Assembly (NCBI GenBank): GCA_964503145.1
Contig: CAZCYV010000001.1
Span: 124,001-188,000, forward strand
DNA length: 64,000 nucleotides
Direction of reading: 5' to 3'
From: RBG-16-57-11 sp964503145
GTDB taxonomy: Bacteria; Chloroflexota; Anaerolineae; Anaerolineales; UBA4823
Below the pieces are notes generated by a model that was given only the letters and a program-made list of their open reading frames with translations, had not been told where the DNA came from and did no database searches. The translations under genes were made by a program, and so were the position numbers. This document shows positions 26,599 to 35,563 of this stretch, in pieces (positions within the stretch are counted from its first letter, which is position 1; the number at the start of each line of letters is the position of its first letter).

Positions 26599-26849
26599 GG
26601 GCGCCCCTCCAGCTCGTCACGTCCCAGGCGGTATAGCTCTCCGGCGGTCAGGTCGGTCTCGCGCAGCGTGCGCGACAGGCTGACCATCTCCAGATAAGCT
26701 TGCACCTGTCGCAGGCGCTCGTACTCCTCGGGGTCGATGATTACACCCACCGGTTTGCCTCGCCGGGTGATGCGCACGGGGTTGCCTTTTTCCACCTGCT
26801 TTAGCCAGTGGGATAACCGGTTATGCGCTTCAGCAATCGAAATGTCCAT
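26595..26849 (-). CDS. Phd/YefM-type antitoxin
   Basis: The 84-residue protein opens with MDISIAEAHNRLSHWLKQVEKGNPVRITRRGKPVGVII in pattern (shown here only as key parts: IAEA, RLSHWL, GNPV, RRGKPVGVII), the N-terminal DNA-binding and dimerisation fold of Phd/YefM antitoxins. The C-terminal tail would wrap the toxin. The second methionine, at 26849, matches family starts; the frame extends 12 residues further. It probably represses its own operon with the PIN toxin. Confidence 0.88.
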   Translation of the reverse strand: MDISIAEAHNRLSHWLKQVEKGNPVRITRRGKPVGVIIDPEEYERLRQVQAYLEMVSLSRTLRETDLTAGELYRLGRDELEGRP

Positions 26850-26903
26850 ATCAGCCGCCTTAAGATAGCCATTAGATATAGGCAATTATACACGATATTT
26901 TGT

Positions 26904-27563
26904 CTATCTTGAGTCGTAGTCCTCCACCCGCCTCTTGATCCCCTTCGGCATCTTGCGCTCCATGACAAAGTTGATTGGCTCGACGATGTGCCACAAGATA
27001 TGGTTGGCGGTTGTTGGCTCATAAGCGTTGCGCCCGCGCACCAGCAAGCGCGTCGTACCATCCCCCTGCTCTTCCAGCACGAAGACCCAGGTGGCGCTGG
27101 TCACCGCCTGCCGTGTGACCGGGTCCAGGGCGCACATCACGATGGCCTTCTGCGGTTGCACCTCCAGCACCACCTGCCCGGGAAAGTTCTTCTCCGCCGG
27201 GCCGAACAGCACATGGTCGCCGGGTTTGAGCTCCTGAAACTCGGGGAGGATTCGGTCGGCGCTGTGGATATCGCAACCGATCAGATTTTCCAGGCTTTCA
27301 TAGCTGTATAGCCCGCCCCGCCCCTGGCCCATTTGGATCAGCCAAGGCCAGATCGCCGCAGCCGGGGCGTGGATAGTGATGGCGCGGGTATAGGCGAGGC
27401 GGGGAGCGGCTACCAAATCATCACCGGGCAAGGAGGAGGCGATTTCGTCCGGCGTTGCTCCCCAACAGTTGTACCAACGCCGGGAGAGCGGGGAGGTAAG
27501 CAGGGTTATCGCAACTTCGACAAAGCCCTGGAGCACGCTGGTGTGGTAATGTTTGGTTTTCAT
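26904..27563 (-). CDS. SRPBCC-family (START-like) protein
   Basis: The 219-residue protein has an SRPBCC fold from about residue 55: RAITIHAPAAAIWPWLIQMGQGRGGLYS-type beginning, FQELKPGDHVLFGP in the middle and RLLVRGRNAYEP near the end. SRPBCC proteins hold hydrophobic ligands in a deep pocket. The N-terminal 50 residues contain a hydrophobic stretch that could be peripheral to the membrane. It starts within two bases of the end of the DinB-like gene, so the pair is translationally coupled. Confidence 0.65.
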   Translation of the reverse strand: MKTKHYHTSVLQGFVEVAITLLTSPLSRRWYNCWGATPDEIASSLPGDDLVAAPRLAYTRAITIHAPAAAIWPWLIQMGQGRGGLYSYESLENLIGCDIHSADRILPEFQELKPGDHVLFGPAEKNFPGQVVLEVQPQKAIVMCALDPVTRQAVTSATWVFVLEEQGDGTTRLLVRGRNAYEPTTANHILWHIVEPINFVMERKMPKGIKRRVEDYDSR

Positions 27564-27564
27564 A

Positions 27565-28236
27565 TCAGAGTATCCGATCTTCGATCTCCCAGGCGTGATC
27601 GAGCAGGTGCCAGGCGGCGTAACGAACGTAGAAGCGCGCCCCCCAACGCGCTCCGCCGCGAGGACCGACGCCGGGCAATTCGCCGCGGGCAGCCGGCCCC
27701 AGGGTGTTCAGCACGGCCTGACGCAAAGTGGCAAAACCCCGGCGCGGGTCGGCCTTCTTCTCTTCTGGGCTGAGCTTGCCGCCCAGGCGGTTCAAATAGG
27801 CCTGTTCGGCATCGAAGACATGCTGGACGATCTTGTCCAAGTCACGCCCGCCGCCGCGCGGGCCAGTCCGCAACGACCTGCCTTCGGCCATCTGGACGGC
27901 GGCGTCGAAGGACAGCCACACTGCCTGCAACAGCGCCTGCAACCGCTCCAGCTCGCCCGCCTCTAGCGGCGCATGGTCGGCGGAGGGGGTGACCGAGGGT
28001 GCGCCGAAATCCGTGCCGGCGTTCCCCGTCAGCCGCTCGACGACGGAGAAAGCGGAGAGATCGGTCGGCGGAGTGAAATCGAGCCGGGCACCTGCGATGG
28101 CGCGCTGGTAGCGGGGAGCATAGTCGAATAGTGCCTGCAACGCCAGGGTCTCATCCTTGCCGCTACGGCACCAGCCCGGCCAATCGATCGCCGCGGCAAA
28201 GGTGCGCGTTTTCCCCGTTTCGAGGTAAACATCCAT
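27565..28236 (-). CDS. DinB-like protein with HicB-like N-terminal segment
   Basis: The 223-residue protein begins like a HicB/antitoxin-type beta unit (MDVYLETGKTRTFAAAIDWPG) and continues as a helical DinB-like domain (RDLDKIVQHVFDAEQAYLNRLGG; RYAAWHLLDHAWEIEDRIL) with histidines in family positions. The second ATG, at 28236, is preferred since AGGAG directly touches the first. The function is unknown. It forms a probable operon with the SRPBCC gene. Confidence 0.6.
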   Translation of the reverse strand: MDVYLETGKTRTFAAAIDWPGWCRSGKDETLALQALFDYAPRYQRAIAGARLDFTPPTDLSAFSVVERLTGNAGTDFGAPSVTPSADHAPLEAGELERLQALLQAVWLSFDAAVQMAEGRSLRTGPRGGGRDLDKIVQHVFDAEQAYLNRLGGKLSPEEKKADPRRGFATLRQAVLNTLGPAARGELPGVGPRGGARWGARFYVRYAAWHLLDHAWEIEDRIL

Positions 28237-28285
28237 GATCGGCATCTCCTGTGCGACGCAGCGGCCCGGCGCGGCTGGTGCCCGC

Positions 28286-29431
28286 TTAACGCCCGGCCGA
28301 CTCGCCCAGCGTGACCTGCGTTTGCAGCGTCTGGCGGCCGCGCACGAAGGTGAGCGTCACCGTGTCGCCGGGGCGGTATTGGAACAGGCTGTTGATATAA
28401 GAGTGGTTCTCGTCGATCGGCTGATCGCCGATCTGGATCAAGATATCGTCGGCCTGCAGACCGGCCTGGGCCGCCGGGCTATCCGGGACGACCGCGGTGA
28501 TGTAAACGCCCCAGGGCACCGGCAAACCATACGCCCGCGCCACCGCCGGGGTGATCGACTGATAGCGGATGCCCAGATAGGGGCGAGCGAAATAGCCCTT
28601 CTGCATGATCTGCTCGGCCACCGCCCGGGCGGCGTTGATCGGGATGGCAAAGCCCAACCCTTCGGCCACTGCGCCGCTGGGGCTCTCTCGCACCACCAGC
28701 GTGTTGATCCCGACCACCTGACCGGCCAGGTTCACCAGCGGCCCACCCGAATTCCCCTGGTTGATCGCTGCGTCGGTTTGAATCAACCCTTCGATCAGGT
28801 ATCCCCTGCCGCTGTCGATCGCCCGCCCGGTGGCGCTGACCACGCCCACCGTCACCGTGTTCATGAAGTCGCCCAACGGCGAGCCGATGGCGATCACCAT
28901 CTCGCCCGGTCGCAACACGTCCGAATTGCCCATCTCGGCCACCGCCGGAGGGCGAACCTCAGTCTTCAACACCGCCACGTCGGCGAACTTGTCGGCGCCC
29001 ACCAGGGCAGCCTGTTGCTTGGTGCCGTCCGAGAGGATGACGCTGACCTGTGTGGTATCCTCGACCACGTGGTTGTTGGTCAAGAGATAGCCTTGCTCCG
29101 AAATGAACACCCCACTGCCGCTAACGGTCTGGTCGCCCGTGGGGCCAAAGAAGGTCATCTGGCCAGGGATGGTGCCCACCACCGTCACCACTGCCGGACT
29201 AACCTTCGCCACTGCCTGGGTGATCGATGTCTCAATGCTCGTGGTCTGGATTTGCAAGGCAGGGACGGAAGTCTCCAGCGAAGCGGAGACCAACGAAGTC
29301 CCGGTCTGGAACTGTCCGCGCAGCGCGCGATACACCGCGTACCCGCCAGCCAGCGCTCCGGCCAGCCCTGAACCCCCGGCGACCAGGATCACGAAGAAGA
29401 CATAGAAGAGGCGCTTCCAGGAGAGTTCCAT
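28286..29431 (-). CDS. HtrA/DegP-type serine protease with one PDZ domain
   Basis: A membrane anchor (about residues 8-34) is followed by a trypsin-like domain with the full triad: H121 in TNNHVVED, D151 in FADVAVLK and S228 in GNSGGPL. A single PDZ domain occupies about residues 285-375 (YLGIRYQSITP, SPAAQAGLQADDILIQIG). Proteins of this design degrade misfolded proteins at the outer face of the membrane. The length of 381 residues is typical. It lies 11 bases after the end region of the nucleotidyltransferase-like gene on the same strand. Confidence 0.95.
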   Translation of the reverse strand: MELSWKRLFYVFFVILVAGGSGLAGALAGGYAVYRALRGQFQTGTSLVSASLETSVPALQIQTTSIETSITQAVAKVSPAVVTVVGTIPGQMTFFGPTGDQTVSGSGVFISEQGYLLTNNHVVEDTTQVSVILSDGTKQQAALVGADKFADVAVLKTEVRPPAVAEMGNSDVLRPGEMVIAIGSPLGDFMNTVTVGVVSATGRAIDSGRGYLIEGLIQTDAAINQGNSGGPLVNLAGQVVGINTLVVRESPSGAVAEGLGFAIPINAARAVAEQIMQKGYFARPYLGIRYQSITPAVARAYGLPVPWGVYITAVVPDSPAAQAGLQADDILIQIGDQPIDENHSYINSLFQYRPGDTVTLTFVRGRQTLQTQVTLGESAGR

Positions 29432-29441
29432 ATCGCTCTCG

Positions 29442-29930
29442 CTAAATCCCAGACAAATCCGACCGTTTCTGCAGCCATTGATGGATGACCTCCGCCTTCT
29501 CGCTTCTGCCTAAGAGGCGATAGGCTTGTAGTTCGTATTCTAACGCCAAAACCGGGATCTGCATGTCGTCAAGTTTCACCCAACGCCGATGCAGCGCCAC
29601 GTCCACCGGCTCCTCCCAGTTCCCGTCATCCAGACGCTTTTGAAAGGCGCCCATGATCTCCACCTGGACGCCGTCGATCTCCAGCGCGCCGAAGTGAGAG
29701 CGGATGCGCTCGGATACCCGGTGCTGCACCGGCTGGGTCACGTATTCGGCTAAACGGCGTTCGATCTCGTAAGCGCCAGCGCCATCGGTCTGCAGGTCGA
29801 TATCGTGCACTTCCACCGGCACGCCCTGCAAGGCCAATCCCAGGCTGCCGGTGACCACCCAGACGACCGAGCTATCTTGCAGGCGCAAGTAAATCTTACG
29901 CAACGCATCCAAAAATGACGCTGGGATCAC
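29442..29930 (-). CDS. Nucleotidyltransferase-fold protein
   Basis: The 162-residue protein has a minimal polymerase-beta-type motif: TGSLGLALQG followed by VHDIDLQTD and VEIMGAF, matching the GS and D-x-D positions. It resembles nucleotidyltransferase domains of the AbiEii/MNT type. No antitoxin-like partner is adjacent, and the neighbours are the protease gene and a dehydrogenase. Active-site conservation suggests it can bind a nucleotide; its acceptor is unknown. Confidence 0.65.
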   Translation of the reverse strand: MIPASFLDALRKIYLRLQDSSVVWVVTGSLGLALQGVPVEVHDIDLQTDGAGAYEIERRLAEYVTQPVQHRVSERIRSHFGALEIDGVQVEIMGAFQKRLDDGNWEEPVDVALHRRWVKLDDMQIPVLALEYELQAYRLLGRSEKAEVIHQWLQKRSDLSGI

Positions 29931-29954
29931 CTGAAACCTCGCGTCTCTAGAGTT

Positions 29955-30971
29955 TCACAGATAACCTTCTGCAACCAGCACGATATTGCCGATCACCTGG
30001 CCGCTTTCCAGCAGGGCGTTGGCCCGGGCGGCCTCCAGAATGGGAAATCTTTGCATGATCACCGGCTTGATTTTACCGTCTTTCAGCAGGGCGAACAGGG
30101 CAGCCCAATCCTCCAGAAAGGGGCGGCGATCGAAGCGCGAGGCGCCGGTGCCGTAGTAGCGGGCGGACTTTCCGTTCGGCAGCAGGTTCGCCAGCGCCAC
30201 CTGCGACAGCAGGCGCAGCGTGGCGGAATAGCTGCCCGGGTTGGCGTAGCCCACCCACACCCCGCCGCGCCGCAGCAACGAAAACCCGCCTCTGAAGTAG
30301 CCTTCGCCTATACCGTCGAAGACCGCGTCGATGCCCTGCGGCTCCGCCTGGCGCATTACCGACACGAAATCTTCTGTGTGGTAGTCGATTGGCGTCGCCC
30401 CGTATTCGCGCAGGATGGCGTGCTTGCTCCCCGAGGCGATGCCGTACATCTTCAGCCCGGCCAATTTGCCAAGCTGCAGGTAGGCCGTGCCGATGCCGCC
30501 GCTGGCGCCCACGATCAGGATTTTATCGCCGGCCTTGACTTTGGCGGTGCGGTGCAGCGTCTGATAGGCCACCAAGTAGTTCAGCACCAGGGTGACCGCT
30601 TCGGCCATGTCCAGGCCGGCGGGCATGGGGATCAGCTCACGCTGCGGGCGGTAGATGTACTCGGCGTACCCGTCGTACACCGACAGCACCGCCACTGGAT
30701 CGCCTACAGCCGGCCTGACGGCAGCTTCGCCAGGCCGCTTTGGGCTGCCCAGGGCGTCCACCACGCCCACAATGGCGTATCCGGGCACGAAGGGCACGCG
30801 CGGCGGGAATGGCGTCGTGCCGTAGCGGCAGGATACATCCGGCGCGCAGACCTGGGCGGCCAGAATTCTCACCCGCGCCTCGCCGGGGGCGGGCGGGCGC
30901 AGCTCACTCTCCATCACCTGGAGCACTTCCGGGCCGCCCCGGCGGGTAGCTACTACACTTTTGTACTTCAT
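29955..30971 (-). CDS. Zinc-free medium-chain dehydrogenase/quinone oxidoreductase
   Basis: The 338-residue protein is a medium-chain reductase with an N-terminal GroES-like domain (VARILAAQVCAPDVSCRYG-like; VPGYAIVGVV) and a Rossmann domain with ILIVGASGGIGTAYLQLGKLAG, which binds NADPH. The cysteines of structural zinc-type alcohol dehydrogenases are absent, pointing to the quinone oxidoreductase branch that reduces activated double bonds. The ATG at 30971 has AAGGAGA upstream and overlaps the end of the preceding frame by four bases. Confidence 0.88.
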   Translation of the reverse strand: MKYKSVVATRRGGPEVLQVMESELRPPAPGEARVRILAAQVCAPDVSCRYGTTPFPPRVPFVPGYAIVGVVDALGSPKRPGEAAVRPAVGDPVAVLSVYDGYAEYIYRPQRELIPMPAGLDMAEAVTLVLNYLVAYQTLHRTAKVKAGDKILIVGASGGIGTAYLQLGKLAGLKMYGIASGSKHAILREYGATPIDYHTEDFVSVMRQAEPQGIDAVFDGIGEGYFRGGFSLLRRGGVWVGYANPGSYSATLRLLSQVALANLLPNGKSARYYGTGASRFDRRPFLEDWAALFALLKDGKIKPVIMQRFPILEAARANALLESGQVIGNIVLVAEGYL

Positions 30972-31536
30972 TGGCTGTTCTCCTTGCGCCTTTCGGCGAT
31001 AATAACCAGCCCGACCAGCGCCCACAGACAGGCGGCGAAGATACTTTGCCACACCAGGTTTTGGCTGGACGAAGTCGTCGGGCTGAGGGTGAACTGCCAG
31101 CCGGTGTAGCTGCGTGCATCAGCTGGGCCACCAGCACGCTGCGGGTGTTGGCGTACACCCAGGTCATCAGGATGCGGTAGGCGGTCAGCGGCAAGATCCA
31201 GTAGATCGCGAAAGACAGCGGCCAGCTCGTCCCCAAGGCGTGGATGTTGCCGGAGAAATCGGCCAGCATGTGCCACAGCGCCCAGGTCAGGCCCAACATC
31301 AGGCCGGCCTTCAGCGGGGTATTCCGCTTCAACAAGCGCGGGGTGGCAAAACCGGTCCAGCCGATCTCCTCGAAGTAGCCCGCCACCAGGCCGATGAACA
31401 GGCCAATGGCCTGGAAGCCGGGGGCGTAGGCCGGGGAGACCAGCGCGCTCAGCGCCCACAAGATCGCCGCCAGCAGCAGCGGATTGGCCAGCAGGGCCAC
31501 GGCGTACCAGCGCCCGCCCACCCGCCAGCGGATCAT
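30968..31536 (-). pseudogene. CPBP (CAAX-protease-like) membrane protein, N-terminally truncated and frameshifted
   Basis: The minus-strand frame from 31536 shows the CPBP motifs EEIGWTGFATP (the EExx(R/W) site) and LTWALWHML, and a third conserved histidine in QLMHA. At about 31110 the frame must shift by one base to continue with SYTGWQFTLSP and a last transmembrane helix ending at 30968 (AERRKENSQ). The first helix of normal CPBP proteins is missing. These membrane proteases cleave prenylated or other peptides. The locus follows a truncated SDR gene at a deletion-like junction. A sequencing error could account for the single-base shift but not for the missing N-terminus. Confidence 0.65.
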
Positions 31537-31540
31537 GCGC

Positions 31541-32215
31541 CCCCATGCTCACCGCCCCCGGCACACCGTCGGCGTTGTACACGCCGGTTTGCCGCCTCTC
31601 CACCAGCCGGATGATCCACGCCGCCAGGTCGCGCACATCGATGAACTGCACTCCTCGCTCCGGTCGTCCCGGCGCCAGCACACGCCCGCCCTGCGCTACG
31701 CGCCACGGCCAATAGGTGAAGCGGTCGCTGGCATCATACGGCCCGACGATCAGCCCCGGCCGCACCACCAGGGTTCTCCCCGGCAAGGCAGCCTCGACCG
31801 CCCTTTCACAGAGCGCCTTGAGCGGGCCGTAGGTTCCGCCGCTGATCTCTTCGACGCTCTCATCTTCTAGCAGGCCCACCGAGGCGCTCTCGTCCAGGCC
31901 CGGCTGGAGCGGGCTGGCATAAACGGATTCGGTGGAGATGAAGGTATAATGCTCGACAGAATTTGCCAACGCCGCGGCGGAAAGCGCCACCACGCCTGGC
32001 AGGTAGCCGCAGGTGTCGATGACCGCCTCCCATACCCGCCCGGCCAGGGCGGAAAGATCGTGCTTGCGGTCGCCGGTCAGGCGCTCCACCTGGGGATACA
32101 GCCCGGGGTTCGACCGGCCGCGGTTGAACAGGGTCAGCCGGTGGCCGCGGCGCAAGGCCTCATCTACTAACGCCCGGCCCAGGAAGACCGTGCCGCCCAG
32201 GATCAAAATGCGCAT
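31541..32215 (-). pseudogene. NAD-dependent epimerase/SDR protein, C-terminally truncated
   Basis: The ATG at 32215 follows AAGGAGAGG. About 225 residues match extended SDR/epimerase proteins: ILGGTVFLGRALVDEALRRG (NAD-binding), FISTESVYA, the catalytic Y and K in TYGPLKALCE, and VRPGLIVGPYD. Family similarity ends at GVYNADGVPG, where the substrate-binding C-terminal third should follow. The frame stays open to 30968 but the following 140 residues are an out-of-frame reading of a CPBP gene. The gene looks fused to its neighbour by a deletion and is probably inactive or altered. Confidence 0.7.
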
Positions 32216-32314
32216 ATTGCCTCTCCTTTTCTGTAGCCAGGACGGGTCGTCCCGGCAGGCAGCCGAGTCAGCGGCCCCGGCTGTAGCCATTATATCAAGG
32301 ATGATCCACCCGTC

Positions 32315-33850
32315 ATGACCCCCGACCCCACCACTCTGCTCAGCCTCGACCTAGGTACCACGCACTGCAAAGCCGGCCTGTTCAGCCTGGAAGGGCAGGC
32401 GCTGTATATCACCAGCCGCGCCAACCCGGCGCAGCGCAGCCCAAAGGGCTACTCGTTTTACGATCCCGAGACGCTCTGGCGCAGTGTGGAAGCGCTGCTG
32501 AGCGAAGTCGAGGGCTGGCGCCGGGCGCAGGGCCGGCGCTGGCCGCCAGCAGCGGCACTGGGCGTCGCCAGCATGGCCGAGACCGGCCTGCTGTTCGATT
32601 TGGAGCAGAAAACCCCACGCACCCCTTTCATCCCCTGGTTCGATCCAATCGCCACCCCCCAGGCAGAGGCATTATCCCTACGTTTCAACGTGCAGGAGCG
32701 CTTCTACCGCACCGGCCTGCGCCCGGCGTTCAAGTATAGCCTACCCAAGATCGTCTGGCTTAAAGATCAGGATGCTGGCTTAATGGACAGTGTAATTTGG
32801 CTATGCGCAGCAGACTACATCGTTTATCGCCTTTGCGCCGCCTTCGCCACCGATTACTCCCTCGCCGGGCGCACTTACGCCTTTCGCATCGACCAGAAAG
32901 AGTGGGACGTTGAGGCGTTGACGGCCCTGGGTCTGCCGAACGACCTGTTCCCGCCAGCGCGTCCCAGCGGCCAACCGGCCGGAACGGCGCAGCCGGGGCT
33001 GGAGGCGCTTGGCTTGCTCCCCGGGACGCCGGTGGCCGTCGCCGGCCACGACCACATCTGCGCCGCTTTTGCCGCCGAGTTGCTGGGCGGCATGCAAGGC
33101 GCAACGGTATTCGACTCGATCGGCACCGCCGAAGCCCTCACCGGCGCCTTTCCAGAGCGCCCATTGGGGGAGGCCGATTTTCACTCCGGCTTTTCCTTCG
33201 GCCTGTACGGCGCGCCGGGCAAGCTGTACTGGTTGGGCGGGCTGTCCGCCTCTGGCGGGTCAATCGAGTGGCTGCGCAACATTTTAGGCGAGCCTCCGCT
33301 CAGTTATACGGAAATGGACGCGCTACTGGACTCACACCCCACCAACCCGACAGGCATCCTGTATTTCCCCTACCTGGCAGGCAGCGGCTCACCGCACTCC
33401 AACTCGCGCGTGCGGGCAGCCTTCGTCGGTCTGGACGCCGTCCATACCCGCGCCGACCTGTATCAGGCGGTGTTGGAGGGCGCCGCGCTGGAGATCGAGT
33501 TCATGCGCCGCAGCGCCGAGCGGGTGACCGGCACGCCGGTCGAACGCATCCTGGCTTCGGGCGGCGGGACGCGTAACCGACGCTGGATGCAGATCAAGGC
33601 GGATGTCTTTGGCTGCCCGCTGGAGGTGCTTGCAATCCCAGAGACCACCTTGCTGGGTGCGGCCATACTGGCCGGTCTTGGCTGCGAGGTTTATCCGGAT
33701 GCTCAGTCCACCGCGGCGTGGCTGGCCGGGCATGAACTGGCGCGCTTCGAGCCGGATCCGAGCCGTCACGCGATTTACCGCCAGCTCTACGAAACCGGCT
33801 ATCTACCGCTGCAGGAAGCGCTGCGCAGCCTTGGCGTCTGGAGAGGATAA
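32315..33850 (+). CDS. FGGY-family carbohydrate kinase
   Basis: The 511-residue protein has both FGGY domains: the N-terminal phosphate-binding LSLDLGTTHCKAGLF and the C-terminal FPYLAGSGSPHSN and ILASGGGTRNRRWMQIKADVFG signatures. The acidic residue in VAVAGHDHICAAF is the likely catalytic base region. FGGY enzymes phosphorylate a sugar or polyol such as glycerol, xylulose or gluconate with ATP. The substrate cannot be told from sequence. The gene converges with an oxidoreductase gene ending three bases away on the other strand, a possible sugar-metabolism neighbour. Confidence 0.9.
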   Translation: MTPDPTTLLSLDLGTTHCKAGLFSLEGQALYITSRANPAQRSPKGYSFYDPETLWRSVEALLSEVEGWRRAQGRRWPPAAALGVASMAETGLLFDLEQKTPRTPFIPWFDPIATPQAEALSLRFNVQERFYRTGLRPAFKYSLPKIVWLKDQDAGLMDSVIWLCAADYIVYRLCAAFATDYSLAGRTYAFRIDQKEWDVEALTALGLPNDLFPPARPSGQPAGTAQPGLEALGLLPGTPVAVAGHDHICAAFAAELLGGMQGATVFDSIGTAEALTGAFPERPLGEADFHSGFSFGLYGAPGKLYWLGGLSASGGSIEWLRNILGEPPLSYTEMDALLDSHPTNPTGILYFPYLAGSGSPHSNSRVRAAFVGLDAVHTRADLYQAVLEGAALEIEFMRRSAERVTGTPVERILASGGGTRNRRWMQIKADVFGCPLEVLAIPETTLLGAAILAGLGCEVYPDAQSTAAWLAGHELARFEPDPSRHAIYRQLYETGYLPLQEALRSLGVWRG

Positions 33851-33853
33851 GGA

Positions 33854-34840
33854 TTACATATGCACCAGGTGACCGCGCACCGCCGACTGGTACAACGCCA
33901 GGACGGTGCGCACGTGATTGCGCGTCTCCTCCAGCTTCAGGTAAGTCGGCGCTCCATCCAGGATGGCGGCGTGCATATCCTCCACCTCGCCGATGTATAG
34001 CTCCTGCTCTGGCACAGGGATCTCTTGCGCCTCGCCATTGGCAGGATAGAACAACAGGCGGCGGTTGTCGTCCACGGCGGTGAAGGGGCGATTAAGCGAC
34101 AGGCGACCCTCACGCCCAATGATCTCCATCTGAGTGTTGAAGGGGTTGCGGAAGGAGCAGGCGATCTGCGCCAGGCCGCCGCCTGGGTAACGCATCTGGC
34201 CTACAAAGGTCTCGTCCACCCCGGTATCGCCAATCCATTGCATGCCGAAGACCTGCTCCGGCGGCCCGCCATACACATATTGGGCAAAGCTCATTGGATA
34301 TACGCCCACATCCCACAGGCAACCTCCGCCGTATTCTGGCACCAGGCGCACGTCATCCCGCTGGCCGATCTGGAAGTTGAATACGCCCCACACCTGTGTG
34401 ATTTCACCCAAACGCCCGCTGCGCACCCATTCGCCGACGATCTTGGTCTGGGGATGGTGGCGATACATAAAAGCCTCCGCCAGCACACAACCGCTGGTCT
34501 GGCTGGCGGCGATCATGCGATCCACCTCCTCCAGGGTGATGGCAAAGGGCTTCTCGCACAGCACGTGCACACCGGCCTGCAGAGCGCGGATTGTCCACTC
34601 GGCATGCAGATGGTTGGGTAGGCTGATGTACACCGCATCCACCGTCCCCGAATTGAGCATTTCTTGATAGGAGCCAAAGGCCAGCGGAATGCCCCATTGG
34701 GCGGCATAGGCCTTGGCCTTGTCCAGGTCACGGCTGGCGACTGCGGTCAGTTCGCCACGCGGCGAAGCCAGGATGGCAGGGATCAAGCGGCGATTGATAT
34801 TGGCGGTTGAAAGCAATCCCCAACGCACGGTTCTTGGCAT
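33854..34840 (-). CDS. Gfo/Idh/MocA-family oxidoreductase
   Basis: The 328-residue protein has an N-terminal Rossmann fold (VRWGLLSTANINRRLIPAI, with SRDLDKAKAYAAQWG), the conserved CEKPFAITLEE segment whose lysine acts in catalysis, and a C-terminal beta-sheet domain with GGGCLWDVGVYPMSFA. Members oxidise or reduce sugars and inositols with NAD(P). The ATG at 34840 follows AGGAGA. The next gene toward the 5' side ends 29 bases upstream. Confidence 0.93.
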   Translation of the reverse strand: MPRTVRWGLLSTANINRRLIPAILASPRGELTAVASRDLDKAKAYAAQWGIPLAFGSYQEMLNSGTVDAVYISLPNHLHAEWTIRALQAGVHVLCEKPFAITLEEVDRMIAASQTSGCVLAEAFMYRHHPQTKIVGEWVRSGRLGEITQVWGVFNFQIGQRDDVRLVPEYGGGCLWDVGVYPMSFAQYVYGGPPEQVFGMQWIGDTGVDETFVGQMRYPGGGLAQIACSFRNPFNTQMEIIGREGRLSLNRPFTAVDDNRRLLFYPANGEAQEIPVPEQELYIGEVEDMHAAILDGAPTYLKLEETRNHVRTVLALYQSAVRGHLVHM

Positions 34841-34869
34841 GGTCTCATCTCCTGATCTGATGTTGGTCA

Positions 34870-35502
34870 TCATAGCGGAACGATCGCCGTTTCGGCGGTG
34901 ATCACTTCAGCAGAAAGCGAGCCGTGGCTGATATGGCTCAAGGCCTCTTGAAAAGTCGGAAAATGCTGACTGGGAAAGCGCACCGTCAGAGAAACTTCCA
35001 CGGCAAAATCCTGACTGAGCACCTCGCCGTGGTGGGCAGCGATCAGCAGGCGCAGGCGCTCGAACCAGGGATACGGCGCAACCAGTCTGACGATATGCAC
35101 CGACATACGCTCGGCAAGCGGAGCAATCGCCAACACTTGGCGTACCGCATCACTATAAGCACGCACCAAGCCGCCGGTGCCCAGCTTTGTGCCGCCAAAG
35201 TAGCGCGTCACCACCACCGCTGCGTCGCCCAAGCCGCTGCCGCTCAGCACCGCCAGCGCTGGGCGTCCGGCAGTGCCCGCAGGCTCGCCATTGTCGCTGC
35301 AGTGCGTGATGACCGAGGCGCCGTGACCAATGACGTAAGCAGGGACATGATGGGTAGCGTCAACAAATTCGGCCCGAATGCGCGCGATAAAGGCCTTAGC
35401 TTCGTCCACGCTGAAAACCGGCGCCAGAGTGGCGATAAAGCGCGAATTCAGGACGGTCGTTTCACAACGCACTTCGTGTGCAGGGATGGGGTAGTGTTCC
35501 AC
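34870..35502 (-). CDS. YigZ/IMPACT family protein
   Basis: The 210-residue protein shows the UPF0029/IMPACT N-terminal domain (NSRFIATLAPVFSVDEAKAFI, HCSDNGEPAGTAGRPAL, VVVTRYFGGTKLGTGGLVRAY) followed by the short C-terminal YigZ domain. IMPACT relatives affect translation control; the bacterial function is unsettled. The start is a GTG at 35502, seven bases after a TATAAT, so the message is probably leaderless. Confidence 0.9.
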   Translation of the reverse strand: MEHYPIPAHEVRCETTVLNSRFIATLAPVFSVDEAKAFIARIRAEFVDATHHVPAYVIGHGASVITHCSDNGEPAGTAGRPALAVLSGSGLGDAAVVVTRYFGGTKLGTGGLVRAYSDAVRQVLAIAPLAERMSVHIVRLVAPYPWFERLRLLIAAHHGEVLSQDFAVEVSLTVRFPSQHFPTFQEALSHISHGSLSAEVITAETAIVPL

Positions 35503-35509
35503 ACGGCTA

Positions 35510-35515
35510 ATTATA
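35510..35515 (-). promoter_or_regulatory. -10 box of a probably leaderless mRNA
   Basis: On the minus strand TATAAT (35515-35510) is followed by seven bases and then the GTG start of the YigZ-family gene, so transcription should begin at or next to the start codon. No Shine-Dalgarno sequence is possible. Confidence 0.5.
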
Positions 35516-35563
35516 AACCAGGTAAGCGCGTTGCACCTTGCAGGCGCGGCATGCTCACCGCGG

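Noticed and set aside
28235..29371. A 378-codon plus-strand frame
   Set aside because: It is antisense to the HtrA gene whose catalytic triad is complete, and it is rich in His, Arg and Gly without any motif.
29442..29930. AbiEii/MNT-type toxin-antitoxin module
   Set aside because: Only a nucleotidyltransferase-like protein is present; no HEPN or AbiEi partner is encoded on either side.
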